Source of the DNA: Calditrichota bacterium
Lineage (GTDB): Bacteria; Electryoneota; RPQS01
Direction of reading: 5' to 3'
DNA: 64,000 bases
NCBI GenBank assembly: GCA_020637395.1
Contig: JACJWA010000001.1
Location: 1,116,001 to 1,180,000, forward strand
Shown: positions 47,118-56,365 of the stretch, piece by piece
Position numbering within the stretch: the first letter of the stretch is position 1
Layout of the letters: each line of letters begins with the position of its first letter
Notes under the pieces: generated by a model
Database searches by the model: none
Told to the model about the DNA's origin: nothing
The model's input: the letters and a program-made list of their open reading frames with translations, nothing else
Position numbers and translations under genes: made by a program

Positions 47118-47876
47118 ATGCTGCCGCTTCTTGGTTTTGTGCTCGTCTTCTTCATCTTCATACTAAGCACGTCCCTGCGCGTGCTGAATGAGTATGAGCG
47201 GGGCGTTGTGTTCCGGCTTGGCCGCGCCATCGGAGTCAAAGGACCGGGATTGATCATTCTGATTCCTCTGGTGGACCGCATGGTGAAAGTCAGCCTGCGC
47301 ACCGTGGTGCTCGATGTGCCGCCGCAAGACATCATCACGCGAGACAATGTCTCGCTGCAAGTGAACGCAGTAGTCTATTTCAGAGTGCTTGCCCCGGACA
47401 AAGCAATTCTTGATGTTGAGAATTACATGTTCGCCACAAGTCAACTTTCGCAGACGACTCTCCGCAGTGTGCTTGGTCAGATTCAGCTTGACGATATTCT
47501 CTCCGAGCGCGAGAAAATAAACGACGAACTTCAACAGATCATTGACAGACAGACTGACCCCTGGGGCATCAAAGTCTCGCTGGTCGAGATCAAGCATGTG
47601 GATCTGCCGCAAGAGATGAAACGGGCGATGGCGCGGCAGGCGGAAGCAGAGCGCGAGCGCCGAGCGAAGATTATCGCAGCTGAGGGCGAACGACAGGCGG
47701 CCGATCAACTTACAGAAGCCGCCTCTGTGATCGCGGCCCATCCAGAGGCGCTTCAACTGCGCTATCTGCAAACGCTTGTAGAGATTTCGGCGGAGAACAA
47801 TTCAGTGACGATTTTTCCGATTCCCATTGACTTACTGAAGCCGTTCCTGAACAACGCAAACAAGTCCAATTCCTAA
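47118..47876 (+). CDS. SPFH-domain slipin (stomatin homologue)
   Basis: A 252-residue stomatin/prohibitin-type membrane scaffold with an N-terminal hydrophobic anchor (1-17), then the SPFH domain ([51 protein letters not shown]) and a helical Glu/Arg/Ala-rich segment (about 170-205) for oligomer assembly. It is the classical operon partner of NfeD. Such pairs organise membrane microdomains. AAGGGAG precedes the start. Confidence 0.94.
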   Translation: MLPLLGFVLVFFIFILSTSLRVLNEYERGVVFRLGRAIGVKGPGLIILIPLVDRMVKVSLRTVVLDVPPQDIITRDNVSLQVNAVVYFRVLAPDKAILDVENYMFATSQLSQTTLRSVLGQIQLDDILSEREKINDELQQIIDRQTDPWGIKVSLVEIKHVDLPQEMKRAMARQAEAERERRAKIIAAEGERQAADQLTEAASVIAAHPEALQLRYLQTLVEISAENNSVTIFPIPIDLLKPFLNNANKSNS

Positions 47877-47907
47877 ACCGCTGTTCAAAGGCCGGGATAC
47901 ATCCTAC

Positions 47908-49314
47908 ATGCCACGTCGCAGTTCGCGTCCAATCATCCAGCTTATCGGCAATCTTGCGAGAATTGCGATTCCGCTTGCTCTCATTGCCGCTGCCGCGGTT
48001 TGGTTCCTGAATCTGAATCCGACACCTTATGGCGACCTTCGAGTCACGACCACTATTCCCGGCGCGGAGATCCAGATAGACGGAAAACATGCGGGAGCGC
48101 AGAGTGATACCGTCTTAACCGGAATCCGAGCAGGGCGAAGATTCGTCACGGTACGTGCACCAGGGCTCATCTCTGAACCTGAGGTCGTTATCGTCGAGAT
48201 TCAGAAAGGTAGAACTGCTGTTGCGGCTTTTATCATGAGGGATTCCATTTCAGCGGCGAAGGCGGATACTTTTTCCGCGAAACGCGGCGTTCGTCAGGAC
48301 ATCTTTGCGGAAGATCAATCCTACGTGCGTGCTATTCCTCCCGCGCCGCCTTCTCCGGAAATGCTGGATTACTCTGACCCTGACGTGGATGATTTCGCGG
48401 ATCGCGGAACCGTGCCGCGCTTCGAACCGCGTGTTCGACCGTCCTCTGAGTCACTTACCGAGTCCGGAGAAAGCGATTCCAGAGTTTCGGATGACACAAG
48501 AAAGTCTCTTGCCGGTACACAGATTACGGTTAGCTCAGAACCTCCCGGCGCGCGAATTCTCGTCAATGGTGCGCGCACCACGAGCAGCACACCCTACACG
48601 TTTCGTGGACTTGACCGAGGCTATTACGTTTTTTCGATAGAAATGCCCGGACATGCGGCAACACCTGACAGCATAGAAGTAGTCCTGACGCTGGATGGGC
48701 AGTCGGAGCTTGCCGCGTTTTCCCTCGAGCCCCTCGAAAAACTGCCCATACCGCAGCTAACGATCTCGACGAAGCCTCTTGCTGCGGGAATCCGTGTCAA
48801 CGGAACAGCTGTTGGTGTAGGGTCTGCGCGAGTGAATGCAGACTACGGAAGTGTATTGATCGAGTTCGTGGCTGTTCCGGGCTATCAGACTCCTAATCCG
48901 ACCCGCGTCGAAATTACCAAGGACCATCCCAATCATGAAGTTGCGGGAGTCTATGAACGACTGTCCGGATCTTCAATGATTGCCGTAGTCCCCAATGCAA
49001 ACTTTCCCCGATTTGACGGGAGCAAACTGCGCGTCTTCGTGGACGGTGAGTTGATTCTCGATGGTCCAACCGAGCCCTTTGATGTCACGCTCTTGGGCGG
49101 ACTATATCCCGGCGAACGCGCGGTAAAGCTTGAGTACGATGGCCTGGTCGCGGAAGACATTGTGAAAGTGTTCAATGATCAAGTTGCCGAGCTGACTATC
49201 CGCATAAATGCCGCATTCGGCAAGCGCAGTCTGCGATTCAAGACCAAGACGGACATTCCGCTTGACAAGTGGCAGTCCGATTTCAAGAAATCCACCATAC
49301 TTACGCAGAGCTAA
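47908..49314 (+). CDS. PEGA-domain membrane protein
   Basis: A 468-residue protein with one membrane helix near the N terminus (about 15-34) and a large extracytoplasmic part built of PEGA-type repeats (short beta-sandwiches). Repeat landmarks are LRVTTTIPGAEIQIDGKHAG, TVSSEPPGARILVNGARTT and TISTKPLAAGIRVNGTAVG, near residues 44, 205 and 288. An acidic Ser/Pro linker lies between the first two. PEGA domains are common in surface and S-layer-associated proteins; no enzymatic motif is visible. It follows the slipin by 31 bases. Confidence 0.78.
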   Translation: MPRRSSRPIIQLIGNLARIAIPLALIAAAAVWFLNLNPTPYGDLRVTTTIPGAEIQIDGKHAGAQSDTVLTGIRAGRRFVTVRAPGLISEPEVVIVEIQKGRTAVAAFIMRDSISAAKADTFSAKRGVRQDIFAEDQSYVRAIPPAPPSPEMLDYSDPDVDDFADRGTVPRFEPRVRPSSESLTESGESDSRVSDDTRKSLAGTQITVSSEPPGARILVNGARTTSSTPYTFRGLDRGYYVFSIEMPGHAATPDSIEVVLTLDGQSELAAFSLEPLEKLPIPQLTISTKPLAAGIRVNGTAVGVGSARVNADYGSVLIEFVAVPGYQTPNPTRVEITKDHPNHEVAGVYERLSGSSMIAVVPNANFPRFDGSKLRVFVDGELILDGPTEPFDVTLLGGLYPGERAVKLEYDGLVAEDIVKVFNDQVAELTIRINAAFGKRSLRFKTKTDIPLDKWQSDFKKSTILTQS

Positions 49315-49350
49315 GGTCGTTGCGCCGCAAAGTGACTCACGAGCATGGCA

Positions 49351-49373
49351 GAAACCCTCAACCTGAGGGTTTC
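49351..49373 (+). terminator. Terminator-like hairpin overlapping the pseudouridine synthase start
   Basis: Perfect 10-bp stem, 49351-49360 with 49364-49373 (GAAACCCTCA and complement), loop ACC, followed by TTGCTC. It resembles the tails of the other two terminators in the window but lies directly at the likely TTG start (49374), and its right arm contains the GAGGG ribosome site. Confidence 0.55.
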
Positions 49374-50117
49374 TTGCTCAATTCCGAGCGGATTAACAGA
49401 TATCTCGCGCGTTGTGGAGTTTGCTCCCGCCGCGAAGCGGACAGGCTGATTGCCGAAGGCAGAGTGACCGTCAACGGCAAGACTGTCCGTGAACTCGGAA
49501 TACAGATTGATCCGATGCGTGACACGCTTGAAGTGGATGGGGAGCGCGTCGCCGAAGCGCAAGACCCTACCGTGATTGCTTTTCACAAACCGGTTGGTGT
49601 TCTTTCCACTTGCCGAGCCGGGCGCGAAACGGGTGCCATCATCACCGAGTATCTGCCATCAGGGCGAAGGCTCTATCCCATCGGAAGATTGGACAAGGAT
49701 TCGTGCGGTTTGCTGCTTGTGACGGACGACGGCGATTTGGCAAATCTGCTGATGCATCCGAGATATGGATCGCACAAGACTTATCTCGTGGATACTGAAC
49801 CGCCGCTGACTCGCAGACAATATGCAACTCTGGCTCGCGGCGTCATCCTTGAGGACGGCCCGGCACGACCAGCGGCGTTGCGGCAGGTTGGCGAACACTC
49901 ATTTGAGATTATTCTATCGGAGGGCCGCAAGCGCCAAATTAGACGGATGGTCGCTGCGGTCGGTGCTCGAGTTACAAAATTGACACGGATCGAGCAGGCC
50001 GGAATTCGATTGGGAAGTCTGCCGCCAGGGAAATGGCGGGAACTTTCCGCTTCCGAAATCAAACGACTGAAAGAGTCACTTCAGTCTGGTTCATCGCCTT
50101 TTCAGGAGAACGGATAA
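49374..50117 (+). CDS. RsuA/RluB-family rRNA pseudouridine synthase
   Basis: Pseudouridine synthase acting on rRNA, of the RsuA/RluB/RluE/RluF group. An N-terminal S4 RNA-binding domain (ERINRYLARCGVCSRREAD, LIAEGRVTVNGKTV) precedes the catalytic domain with GRLDKDSCGLLLVTDDG, whose Asp after RL is the catalytic residue, and ILSEGRKRQIRRM. Start candidates are TTG 49374 (247 residues, GAGGG four bases upstream) and GTG 49332. TTG 49374 fits the family N terminus better, but both interact with the hairpin at 49351-49373. RluB is the best guess but the target uridine cannot be proven here. Confidence 0.88.
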   Translation: MLNSERINRYLARCGVCSRREADRLIAEGRVTVNGKTVRELGIQIDPMRDTLEVDGERVAEAQDPTVIAFHKPVGVLSTCRAGRETGAIITEYLPSGRRLYPIGRLDKDSCGLLLVTDDGDLANLLMHPRYGSHKTYLVDTEPPLTRRQYATLARGVILEDGPARPAALRQVGEHSFEIILSEGRKRQIRRMVAAVGARVTKLTRIEQAGIRLGSLPPGKWRELSASEIKRLKESLQSGSSPFQENG

Positions 50118-50118
50118 C

Positions 50119-50343
50119 ATGTACCTCGTGGATGAAGAAAAACTGATTATTCATGATATGTCGTCGCCGAAGTACGAGTGTGAGATCAAGAAGATTGCCG
50201 AAGACAAGCGTCGCAAGGTCTACACACTTGATCAGGTGAAGCGGATGATTGACACACAGCACCGTCCGCAATACAATGGCTGCAGGTGGTGTATGCCGGA
50301 ATATCATACCTTTGACATGCAAAGTATCTTCAAGCATGACTGA
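50119..50343 (+). CDS. Small CRWC-motif protein upstream of selB
   Basis: A 74-residue cytoplasmic-looking protein that I do not recognise. It is rich in charged residues (IHDMSSPKYECEIKKIAEDK), without signal peptide or membrane helix. The C-terminal third has NGCRWCMPEYHTFDM, a CxxC pair with a nearby His, suggesting a metal or redox site. It lies 1 base after the pseudouridine synthase and 2 bases before selB, with GGAG before the ATG, so it is a real translated gene in the selB operon. Function unknown; the selB context might be coincidental. Confidence 0.75.
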   Translation: MYLVDEEKLIIHDMSSPKYECEIKKIAEDKRRKVYTLDQVKRMIDTQHRPQYNGCRWCMPEYHTFDMQSIFKHD

Positions 50344-50345
50344 CG

Positions 50346-52232
50346 ATGCCACACGTAATTGTCGGCACTGCCGGGCACATTGATCACGGAAAGTCCTCGC
50401 TCGTCCGGGCCCTGACCGGAACCGATCCGGATCGCTTGCCCGAAGAAAAGCGGCGCCAGATCACGATAGATCTGGGGTTCGCCTTTCTGAACGAGGTGGC
50501 TGCAATCATAGATGTGCCGGGCCACGAAAAGTTCATCCACAACATGGTTGCGGGTGCTGCAACCATTGACTATGCGCTTCTCGTGATTGCTGCCGACGAC
50601 GGCATCATGCCGCAAACTCGAGAGCATCTGCACATCTTGAGATTGCTGGGACTGCAGAACGGCGCAATTGTGCTGACCAAATGCGGAATCGTACAGACGG
50701 ATTGGCTGGCACTGGTGGCGGATCAAGTGAAGTCCGAAGTCTGCGGCACCTTCCTTGAAGACGCTCCGATTTTCGAGGTGGACTCGTTGCAAGGGACTGG
50801 CATTGATGCACTGCGCACGTTTCTGGTCAACGAGCTGCCAAAAGTTGTGCGGCGCCGCACTCGTTCGGTTCTCCGCATTCCACTTGACCGTGTCTTCACG
50901 GTCCATGGTCATGGGACGGTCGTCACGGGTACTGTCCTGTCAGGTGAGATCACACGTGACATGCGGGTTCAGATACTGCCCGGCGGTGCGTTTGCCAGAG
51001 TCAAGCAGTTGCAGTCCAACGCGCGTGAAAGAACCAGAATTGAACCCGGCATGCGGGCGGCGCTCAATCTCGTGACAGACTCTGAAATCTTGCGCGGTCA
51101 AACGATCACAACTGAAGGATCACTCGCGGTGACAAAGCGACTGGTCATCAGTTTTCGCCCAGTTCCTGGAACTCCTCAGATTCGAGACAGGCAAAGAGTT
51201 AGGCTGTTGATCGGAACTCAAGAGGTTATGGGTCGCTTCAGACTGCTTAAGCGAAACTCGTCGTTCGACCTTGCCCTGCTTTTGTTGGACGAGGAAGTTG
51301 TGGCCTCTTGGGGGGATTGTTTCATTGTGCGTCGCTATTCTCCTCTTGAGACACTTGGGGGCGGCGAAGTGCTCGATGTTGCTCCCATTCTGCGAGGCGC
51401 ACGAGATAAGCTTGGCTTGTTGAACATGCTTGGCGACACCGTACAGTCGGACTTCGAAAGTGGTGTGAGAAACTGGGCATATTCACACAGTTTCCTTGGT
51501 GTGCGCTTACAACGGATTGCACAGGTCTTTAGTGCGGAGCTGGGCTTTGTCAAAAAGGCACTCGAAAGTGCGCACGGCGAATGGCTACTAGTAGAAGAGT
51601 ATGCTGCGCATCGAGAGCACGTCAATAGATGGCAGAAGAAGATCTTGGACGGCATGGCAAGGTTGCACAAGGAACAATCAGATGTCGCCTCGTTCCCTTT
51701 GCTGCGACTTGCGCAACTCGTCCCCGGACTTCCTGATTCATTGCTCGCATCCGCTGTTTCTGAGCTTGTTGCCAGAGCTCAGATGGAATCCAATGCCTCT
51801 GGCTTCTCGTTGCCCGGCAAGTCCGCCAACGTGGACCCCAAACAGGCACAATTGCTCGAACGAGTGCTTGTTGAATTGTCGGTGTCAAAGTTTGCGCCGC
51901 CCTCGGCAAATGTGTTGTCCGAAAAGCTGAACGAGCGAAAAAGCGATGTAGAACGAGTATTGGTTCTGGCGACCCGTCAGAACCTCGTAGTTCGACTGGG
52001 CGTTGATATATTCTTTGAACGACAAGTCTTTGCAGATGCAATCGCCAAGACTGTCTCGGTGATTAAGTCATCAGGAAGCGCGCAGGTGTCGGAGCTTAGC
52101 AAGATCTTGAATTCGTCTCGCAAGTATGTCGTTCCATTTCTGGAGTATCTTGACTCCAAAGGAATCACTGAGCGGCAGGACAATCTTCGCGTAGAAGGAA
52201 GAAACTTCTCGAATTTCGATAGCATACAATGA
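50346..52232 (+). CDS. selB: Selenocysteine-specific elongation factor SelB
   Basis: GTPase that delivers Sec-tRNA to UGA codons marked by a SECIS element. It has an EF-Tu-like core with G1 GHIDHGKS (10-17), G3 DVPGHEKF (56-63) and G4 LTKCG in place of NKxD, then beta-barrel domains and C-terminal winged helices (about 400-628) that bind the SECIS hairpin. The G2 region reads EEKRRQITIDLGFAF, with Gln38 where most translational GTPases have Gly. The 628 residues match the bacterial family (E. coli 614). gpmI starts within the stop codon (ATGA). Confidence 0.95.
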   Translation: MPHVIVGTAGHIDHGKSSLVRALTGTDPDRLPEEKRRQITIDLGFAFLNEVAAIIDVPGHEKFIHNMVAGAATIDYALLVIAADDGIMPQTREHLHILRLLGLQNGAIVLTKCGIVQTDWLALVADQVKSEVCGTFLEDAPIFEVDSLQGTGIDALRTFLVNELPKVVRRRTRSVLRIPLDRVFTVHGHGTVVTGTVLSGEITRDMRVQILPGGAFARVKQLQSNARERTRIEPGMRAALNLVTDSEILRGQTITTEGSLAVTKRLVISFRPVPGTPQIRDRQRVRLLIGTQEVMGRFRLLKRNSSFDLALLLLDEEVVASWGDCFIVRRYSPLETLGGGEVLDVAPILRGARDKLGLLNMLGDTVQSDFESGVRNWAYSHSFLGVRLQRIAQVFSAELGFVKKALESAHGEWLLVEEYAAHREHVNRWQKKILDGMARLHKEQSDVASFPLLRLAQLVPGLPDSLLASAVSELVARAQMESNASGFSLPGKSANVDPKQAQLLERVLVELSVSKFAPPSANVLSEKLNERKSDVERVLVLATRQNLVVRLGVDIFFERQVFADAIAKTVSVIKSSGSAQVSELSKILNSSRKYVVPFLEYLDSKGITERQDNLRVEGRNFSNFDSIQ

Positions 52233-53758
52233 AACGAATCATTCTCGCGATTCTTGATGGATACGGCCTTGCACCGGCTGGCCCTCACAATGCGGTCACA
52301 CTTGCAAGGACCCCGTTCTTAGACAAGCTGTGGCGTGAGTCACCAAATTCTACCCTCATTACTTCGGGTGAAGAGGTTGGATTGCCCGCAGGGCAAATGG
52401 GAAACAGCGAAGTCGGCCATCTGAATATCGGCGCCGGTCGTGTCGTCTATCAGGACATCACTCGAATTGACTTGTCCATCAGGAAGCACGAGTTTCACGA
52501 GAATTCAACTCTGTTGGACTTGCTGGACAGACTCAAGAAGTCTGGAGCGACGCTGCATCTTATGGGATTGGTCAGCGACGGCGGAGTACATTCGTCTCTC
52601 AATCATGTGCGGGCAATTCTTGAGACCTGCAAGGAACAAGCCTTTGATCGTGTCGTCGTCCACGCTTTCACAGATGGCAGAGATACTCCACCGCATTCAG
52701 GCAGACAGCACCTGAGCACACTTCAGGAATGGATGCACAAGCTCAAGGTTGGTCGAATCGGAACGGTTGTCGGACGTTACTATGCTATGGACCGGGACAA
52801 TCGCTGGGAACGCGTTGAACGAGCGTACCGCGCACTATGTTTTGGCGAGGGCAAAGCTGCGGTTGACATTGATGTCGCAATGTCTGAATCTTATTCTGAT
52901 GGAATCACGGACGAGTTCGTGCTTCCAATAGTGATGCATCCTGAATATCCTCGTCTGCGAGTGAGCTCATCCGACGGCGTGCTCTTCTTCAATTTTCGAG
53001 CGGATCGCACCAGGCAGTTGACGCAGGCTTTGACCAATACTGGATTTTCTGCGTTCGATGCTCCCATGAAAGTTGACGATTACGTCACCATGACCAAGTA
53101 TCACGAAGAGTACACCTTTCCCGTACTCTTTGCGCCACAACCGCTAACAGGTATTCTTGGACAAGTTCTTTCGGAGAACGGACTGAAACAGCTCAGAATT
53201 GCAGAGACGGAGAAATACCCGCACGTCACCTTTTTCTTCAATGGAGGTGATGACCAGCCATTTCCCCTCGAAGAACGCATTCTTGTTCCCTCACCAAAAG
53301 TCGCCACGTATGATCTTCAGCCTGAAATGAGCGAACCAGAAGTTACGAGGAAACTCTGCGAGGCAATTCGTTCCCAATCGTTTGATTTCATCTGTGTAAA
53401 CTTTGCAAACTGTGACATGGTTGGTCACACCGGTGTCCTTGAAGCGGCGATCCAAGCCGTCCAGACCGCAAATCACGGTGCGCAGGAGATGTGCACTGCC
53501 GCCAAGGAATACGGCTATGCAGTTTTGATTACGGCGGATCACGGAAACGCGGAGCAGATGTGGGATGAAAAGACGAATGGCCCACATACGGCTCATACTA
53601 CAAATCCTGTTCGCGTGGCTCTCTTTAACGCAGCGGATGAGTTTCGCCTGAGAGATGGCGGCGTCCTGGGCGATCTTGCCCCGACAATTCTGGAGTATAT
53701 GGGCATCCCGAAGTCCCCTGAAATGTCCGGCACGTCACTGCTTGTCAATTCGAAGTGA
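52229..53758 (+). CDS. gpmI: 2,3-bisphosphoglycerate-independent phosphoglycerate mutase
   Basis: Glycolytic and gluconeogenic mutase with two manganese ions. The catalytic Ser60 lies in GNSEVGHLNIGAGR, the first metal Asp in LAILDGYG, and the alkaline-phosphatase-type metal sites in NFANCDMVGHTG and TADHGNAEQM. The 509 residues are the normal size. Coupled to selB by an ATGA overlap and to the next gene by GTGA, although functions differ. Confidence 0.97.
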   Translation: MKRIILAILDGYGLAPAGPHNAVTLARTPFLDKLWRESPNSTLITSGEEVGLPAGQMGNSEVGHLNIGAGRVVYQDITRIDLSIRKHEFHENSTLLDLLDRLKKSGATLHLMGLVSDGGVHSSLNHVRAILETCKEQAFDRVVVHAFTDGRDTPPHSGRQHLSTLQEWMHKLKVGRIGTVVGRYYAMDRDNRWERVERAYRALCFGEGKAAVDIDVAMSESYSDGITDEFVLPIVMHPEYPRLRVSSSDGVLFFNFRADRTRQLTQALTNTGFSAFDAPMKVDDYVTMTKYHEEYTFPVLFAPQPLTGILGQVLSENGLKQLRIAETEKYPHVTFFFNGGDDQPFPLEERILVPSPKVATYDLQPEMSEPEVTRKLCEAIRSQSFDFICVNFANCDMVGHTGVLEAAIQAVQTANHGAQEMCTAAKEYGYAVLITADHGNAEQMWDEKTNGPHTAHTTNPVRVALFNAADEFRLRDGGVLGDLAPTILEYMGIPKSPEMSGTSLLVNSK

Positions 53759-54903
53759 AAACTGACCGGTGGACACGATTTGCTGGTGTTTCACTCACAC
53801 TTGGCATTCTGCTGCGTGCCTATTTCATCGTTGCGACTCCATTCGACCGTCCTGTAGAAATCGGCAAACTCTCAGCGTATGGCGATGAGCCTGCGCACGT
53901 GGCCTACACGATGCACTTGCTCGAGAATGGTGAACTGCCGGCTTTCATCACTCCAATAACGGAGGAAACAGGTGCCGCTCCATCATTTGAGAACTATCAG
54001 TCACCGGCGTACTATGTGCTTCATGCACTGTCATGTCGCGCGGTTGGTGCAGATAGTATCGAGGGCGTAGTCTTGGCGGGCAGGATATTATCCCTGTGCT
54101 TCATGCTTCTGTCCATACCGGTTGCCTGCAAGATCGCAACCCGAATTGCACCAGGAGCCGCGATGACGGCGTGTGCGGTGATCTTTCTCAGTCTGAGTCC
54201 GGTCATGGTTCGGTTCAGCGCATTGTGTGGAAATGAAACACTACTTTGGCTTGCTTCCGGGGTGATCGTTCTTTCCTATCTCAGAGATGAGGAGCGGCAA
54301 GCCCCGAGAAGTCTGCTCCTGCTGGCCGTCGTGAGTGCGCTGGGAGTTTATGTTAAGCTTTCGGCACTCTTGCTGCTCCCACTGCTGTTTGTTCGATCCG
54401 GAACTCGGTTCAGGACGCAGCGGAAGACCAGCATAGGTGTTGTCTTGTTTTTCGTTCTGCTGGTCGCTCCGGTCTTTCTGCGCAACAAACTCGTTTTTGA
54501 CAGCTTCTTGCCCCTGACTGCCGGTTTTGGCCTTCCCCTGTTCAGAATTCCAGGGCCTGATTTTCTTGCTTTCAGTTTTCGATCAGTAGTGTTTCCTTGG
54601 AGTGAATTCTGGAAGGGGTGGATAGGAGTCTTGGTGATGGCACCAGCACTGCTTGTCCTCGTGCGAGCGTGCTGGTCAGGCGCTTTTCGCCCTCCCATGC
54701 GCCTGTGGTCTTCTTGGCTGTCCTTGAGTGCGCTGGCCGCCTATCTGTTACTGAACTTCCAATATCATCAGGCCGAAGGACGATATCTCTTTGTCGCTTG
54801 GCCCGTCGTGGTTGCAGGTCTTCAACCAATAAGCACTTCAGCCAATGGTCCGTTCATAATGATTGCTTCGTTGACCTTACCTTACTTGCTCTTTGTCTTC
54901 TGA
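53755..54903 (+). CDS. GT-C-type polytopic glycosyltransferase
   Basis: A 382-residue membrane protein with about nine hydrophobic helices. Near the N terminus, in the first external loop, is YGDEPAHVAY (Asp44-Glu45), the DE motif of GT-C enzymes that use polyprenyl-phosphate sugars; YQSPAYYVLHAL follows, resembling the PPxYY segment of GT39/GT83 proteins. It opens a four-gene glycan block with a flippase, a GT4 and a GT2 enzyme. Product unknown. The GTG start overlaps gpmI. Confidence 0.72.
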   Translation: MKTDRWTRFAGVSLTLGILLRAYFIVATPFDRPVEIGKLSAYGDEPAHVAYTMHLLENGELPAFITPITEETGAAPSFENYQSPAYYVLHALSCRAVGADSIEGVVLAGRILSLCFMLLSIPVACKIATRIAPGAAMTACAVIFLSLSPVMVRFSALCGNETLLWLASGVIVLSYLRDEERQAPRSLLLLAVVSALGVYVKLSALLLLPLLFVRSGTRFRTQRKTSIGVVLFFVLLVAPVFLRNKLVFDSFLPLTAGFGLPLFRIPGPDFLAFSFRSVVFPWSEFWKGWIGVLVMAPALLVLVRACWSGAFRPPMRLWSSWLSLSALAAYLLLNFQYHQAEGRYLFVAWPVVVAGLQPISTSANGPFIMIASLTLPYLLFVF

Positions 54904-54907
54904 CGGC

Positions 54908-56365
54908 ATGAAATCGAAGCTGAAGGCATTGACCAAAGAGTCAATGATTTACGGACTGGCTCACATCCTGACCCGATCCGTCACGTTTCTGCTTCTCCCG
55001 TACTACAGCTACCGTTTGTCGGCGGGAGAGTACGGAGAGCTTGCCCTGTACTATTTGTTCCTTGCTGTAGCTCAGACGTTTTATGTCTATGGTCTCGATA
55101 TCGCGTATCTGAGGTTCTACAACCTCAAAGACCATGGCAAGAGCAAGGAAGTCGTGAATGGGACTGTCTTTCTGGCAGTACTGGTCAGCGCCCTGTCGCT
55201 GAGCGGCATTCTTTTGCTGCTGCGCGACGGAATTGGAAGGCTGGTCATTCATAATCCCGTTCGACCAGATGAAGTTGCTACCGGTGTGATGATTTGCGCC
55301 GGCATTCTGTTCTTTGACACATTGGGGACTTTTCCGTTCCTAAAGTTGCGAAGCGACAATCGCCCGCTTGCCTTTTCGACTCAGAAGCTGATCAATGTGT
55401 CGCTGAATATTGCTCTGAATGTCTGGATGGTCGGCGGCTTAAGGCTCGGAGTGATGGGAGTTCTCTACGCGAATCTGATCTCAAGCGTGGTCACTTTCCT
55501 GCTGCTCCTTCCTTCGTTCGCGCGCTCCTTGGTCTTGACCCTTGACGGTGTTCTGCTCAAATCATTGCTTACCTTCGGCCTGCCCAATGTTCCGACTTAT
55601 CTTTTTGTCATGGTTGTTGAACTTGCAGACAGAAAGGCCTTGGAGATTTTTCGGGGTGTGGAGGAGGCAGGTCTTTATTCTGCCGGCTACAAACTTGGAA
55701 TGTTTATGGGTGTTGTCAACGCAGCGTTTCGTTTTGCCTGGCAGCCCTTCTTTCTAAAACATGCGGAAGATAGTGACGCACCGAGACTATTCTCTCGCAC
55801 GCTGACCTATTACCTGCTGGTCGCCTGCGCACTCTTGGTGTCACTAACGGCGCTTGTACCTCCGCTGGTCACGACCGATCTACCGGTCATCGGCAGATTG
55901 ATTTCGAGTGAGTTTTCAAGCGGTCTTGTTGTTTTTCCTGTCATACTTGCCGCTCACATATTCGATGGCGTGTACGCCAATCTCATGGTCGGCATCTACA
56001 TTCAGAAGCAGACTCGTAGACTTCCTGCCGTTACCGGCGCTGCGGCAGTCTTCACCATCGCGGCCAATTTGCTGCTTGTGCCAACGTACGGAATGATGGC
56101 AGCCGCGTGGATCACGCTGGCGGCATTCATGATTCAGGCAGTCCTCTTGTATTTCGTGATTCGCAAGTGTTACCCGCTGAACTACGAATGGGGCCGCATT
56201 GGGCTGCTTGGGCTTGTGACGACGATTCTCACACTTGTGGCTGCCCAGAGCGAACTTGGATGGACTCTAAGAGTGCTCGTCGTGCTGGCGTTTCCGCTGT
56301 CGCTGCTTCTGCTTAGATTTCCAACACAAGGCGAACTGGCAGCGGTCCGGCGTTTGTACAAGTGA
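54908..56365 (+). CDS. Polysaccharide flippase (Wzx/MATE-like)
   Basis: A 485-residue polytopic protein with about twelve to fourteen helices, of the Wzx/RfbX / MOP exporter superfamily. It opens with SMIYGLAHILTRSVTFLLLP then YSYRLSAGEYGELAL, the typical start of O-antigen flippases. It is expected to flip undecaprenyl-linked glycan across the inner membrane. The ATG at 54908 is preferred; TTG 54893 would overlap the upstream gene by 11 bases. The GT4 gene begins one base into its stop. Confidence 0.87.
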   Translation: MKSKLKALTKESMIYGLAHILTRSVTFLLLPYYSYRLSAGEYGELALYYLFLAVAQTFYVYGLDIAYLRFYNLKDHGKSKEVVNGTVFLAVLVSALSLSGILLLLRDGIGRLVIHNPVRPDEVATGVMICAGILFFDTLGTFPFLKLRSDNRPLAFSTQKLINVSLNIALNVWMVGGLRLGVMGVLYANLISSVVTFLLLLPSFARSLVLTLDGVLLKSLLTFGLPNVPTYLFVMVVELADRKALEIFRGVEEAGLYSAGYKLGMFMGVVNAAFRFAWQPFFLKHAEDSDAPRLFSRTLTYYLLVACALLVSLTALVPPLVTTDLPVIGRLISSEFSSGLVVFPVILAAHIFDGVYANLMVGIYIQKQTRRLPAVTGAAAVFTIAANLLLVPTYGMMAAAWITLAAFMIQAVLLYFVIRKCYPLNYEWGRIGLLGLVTTILTLVAAQSELGWTLRVLVVLAFPLSLLLLRFPTQGELAAVRRLYK

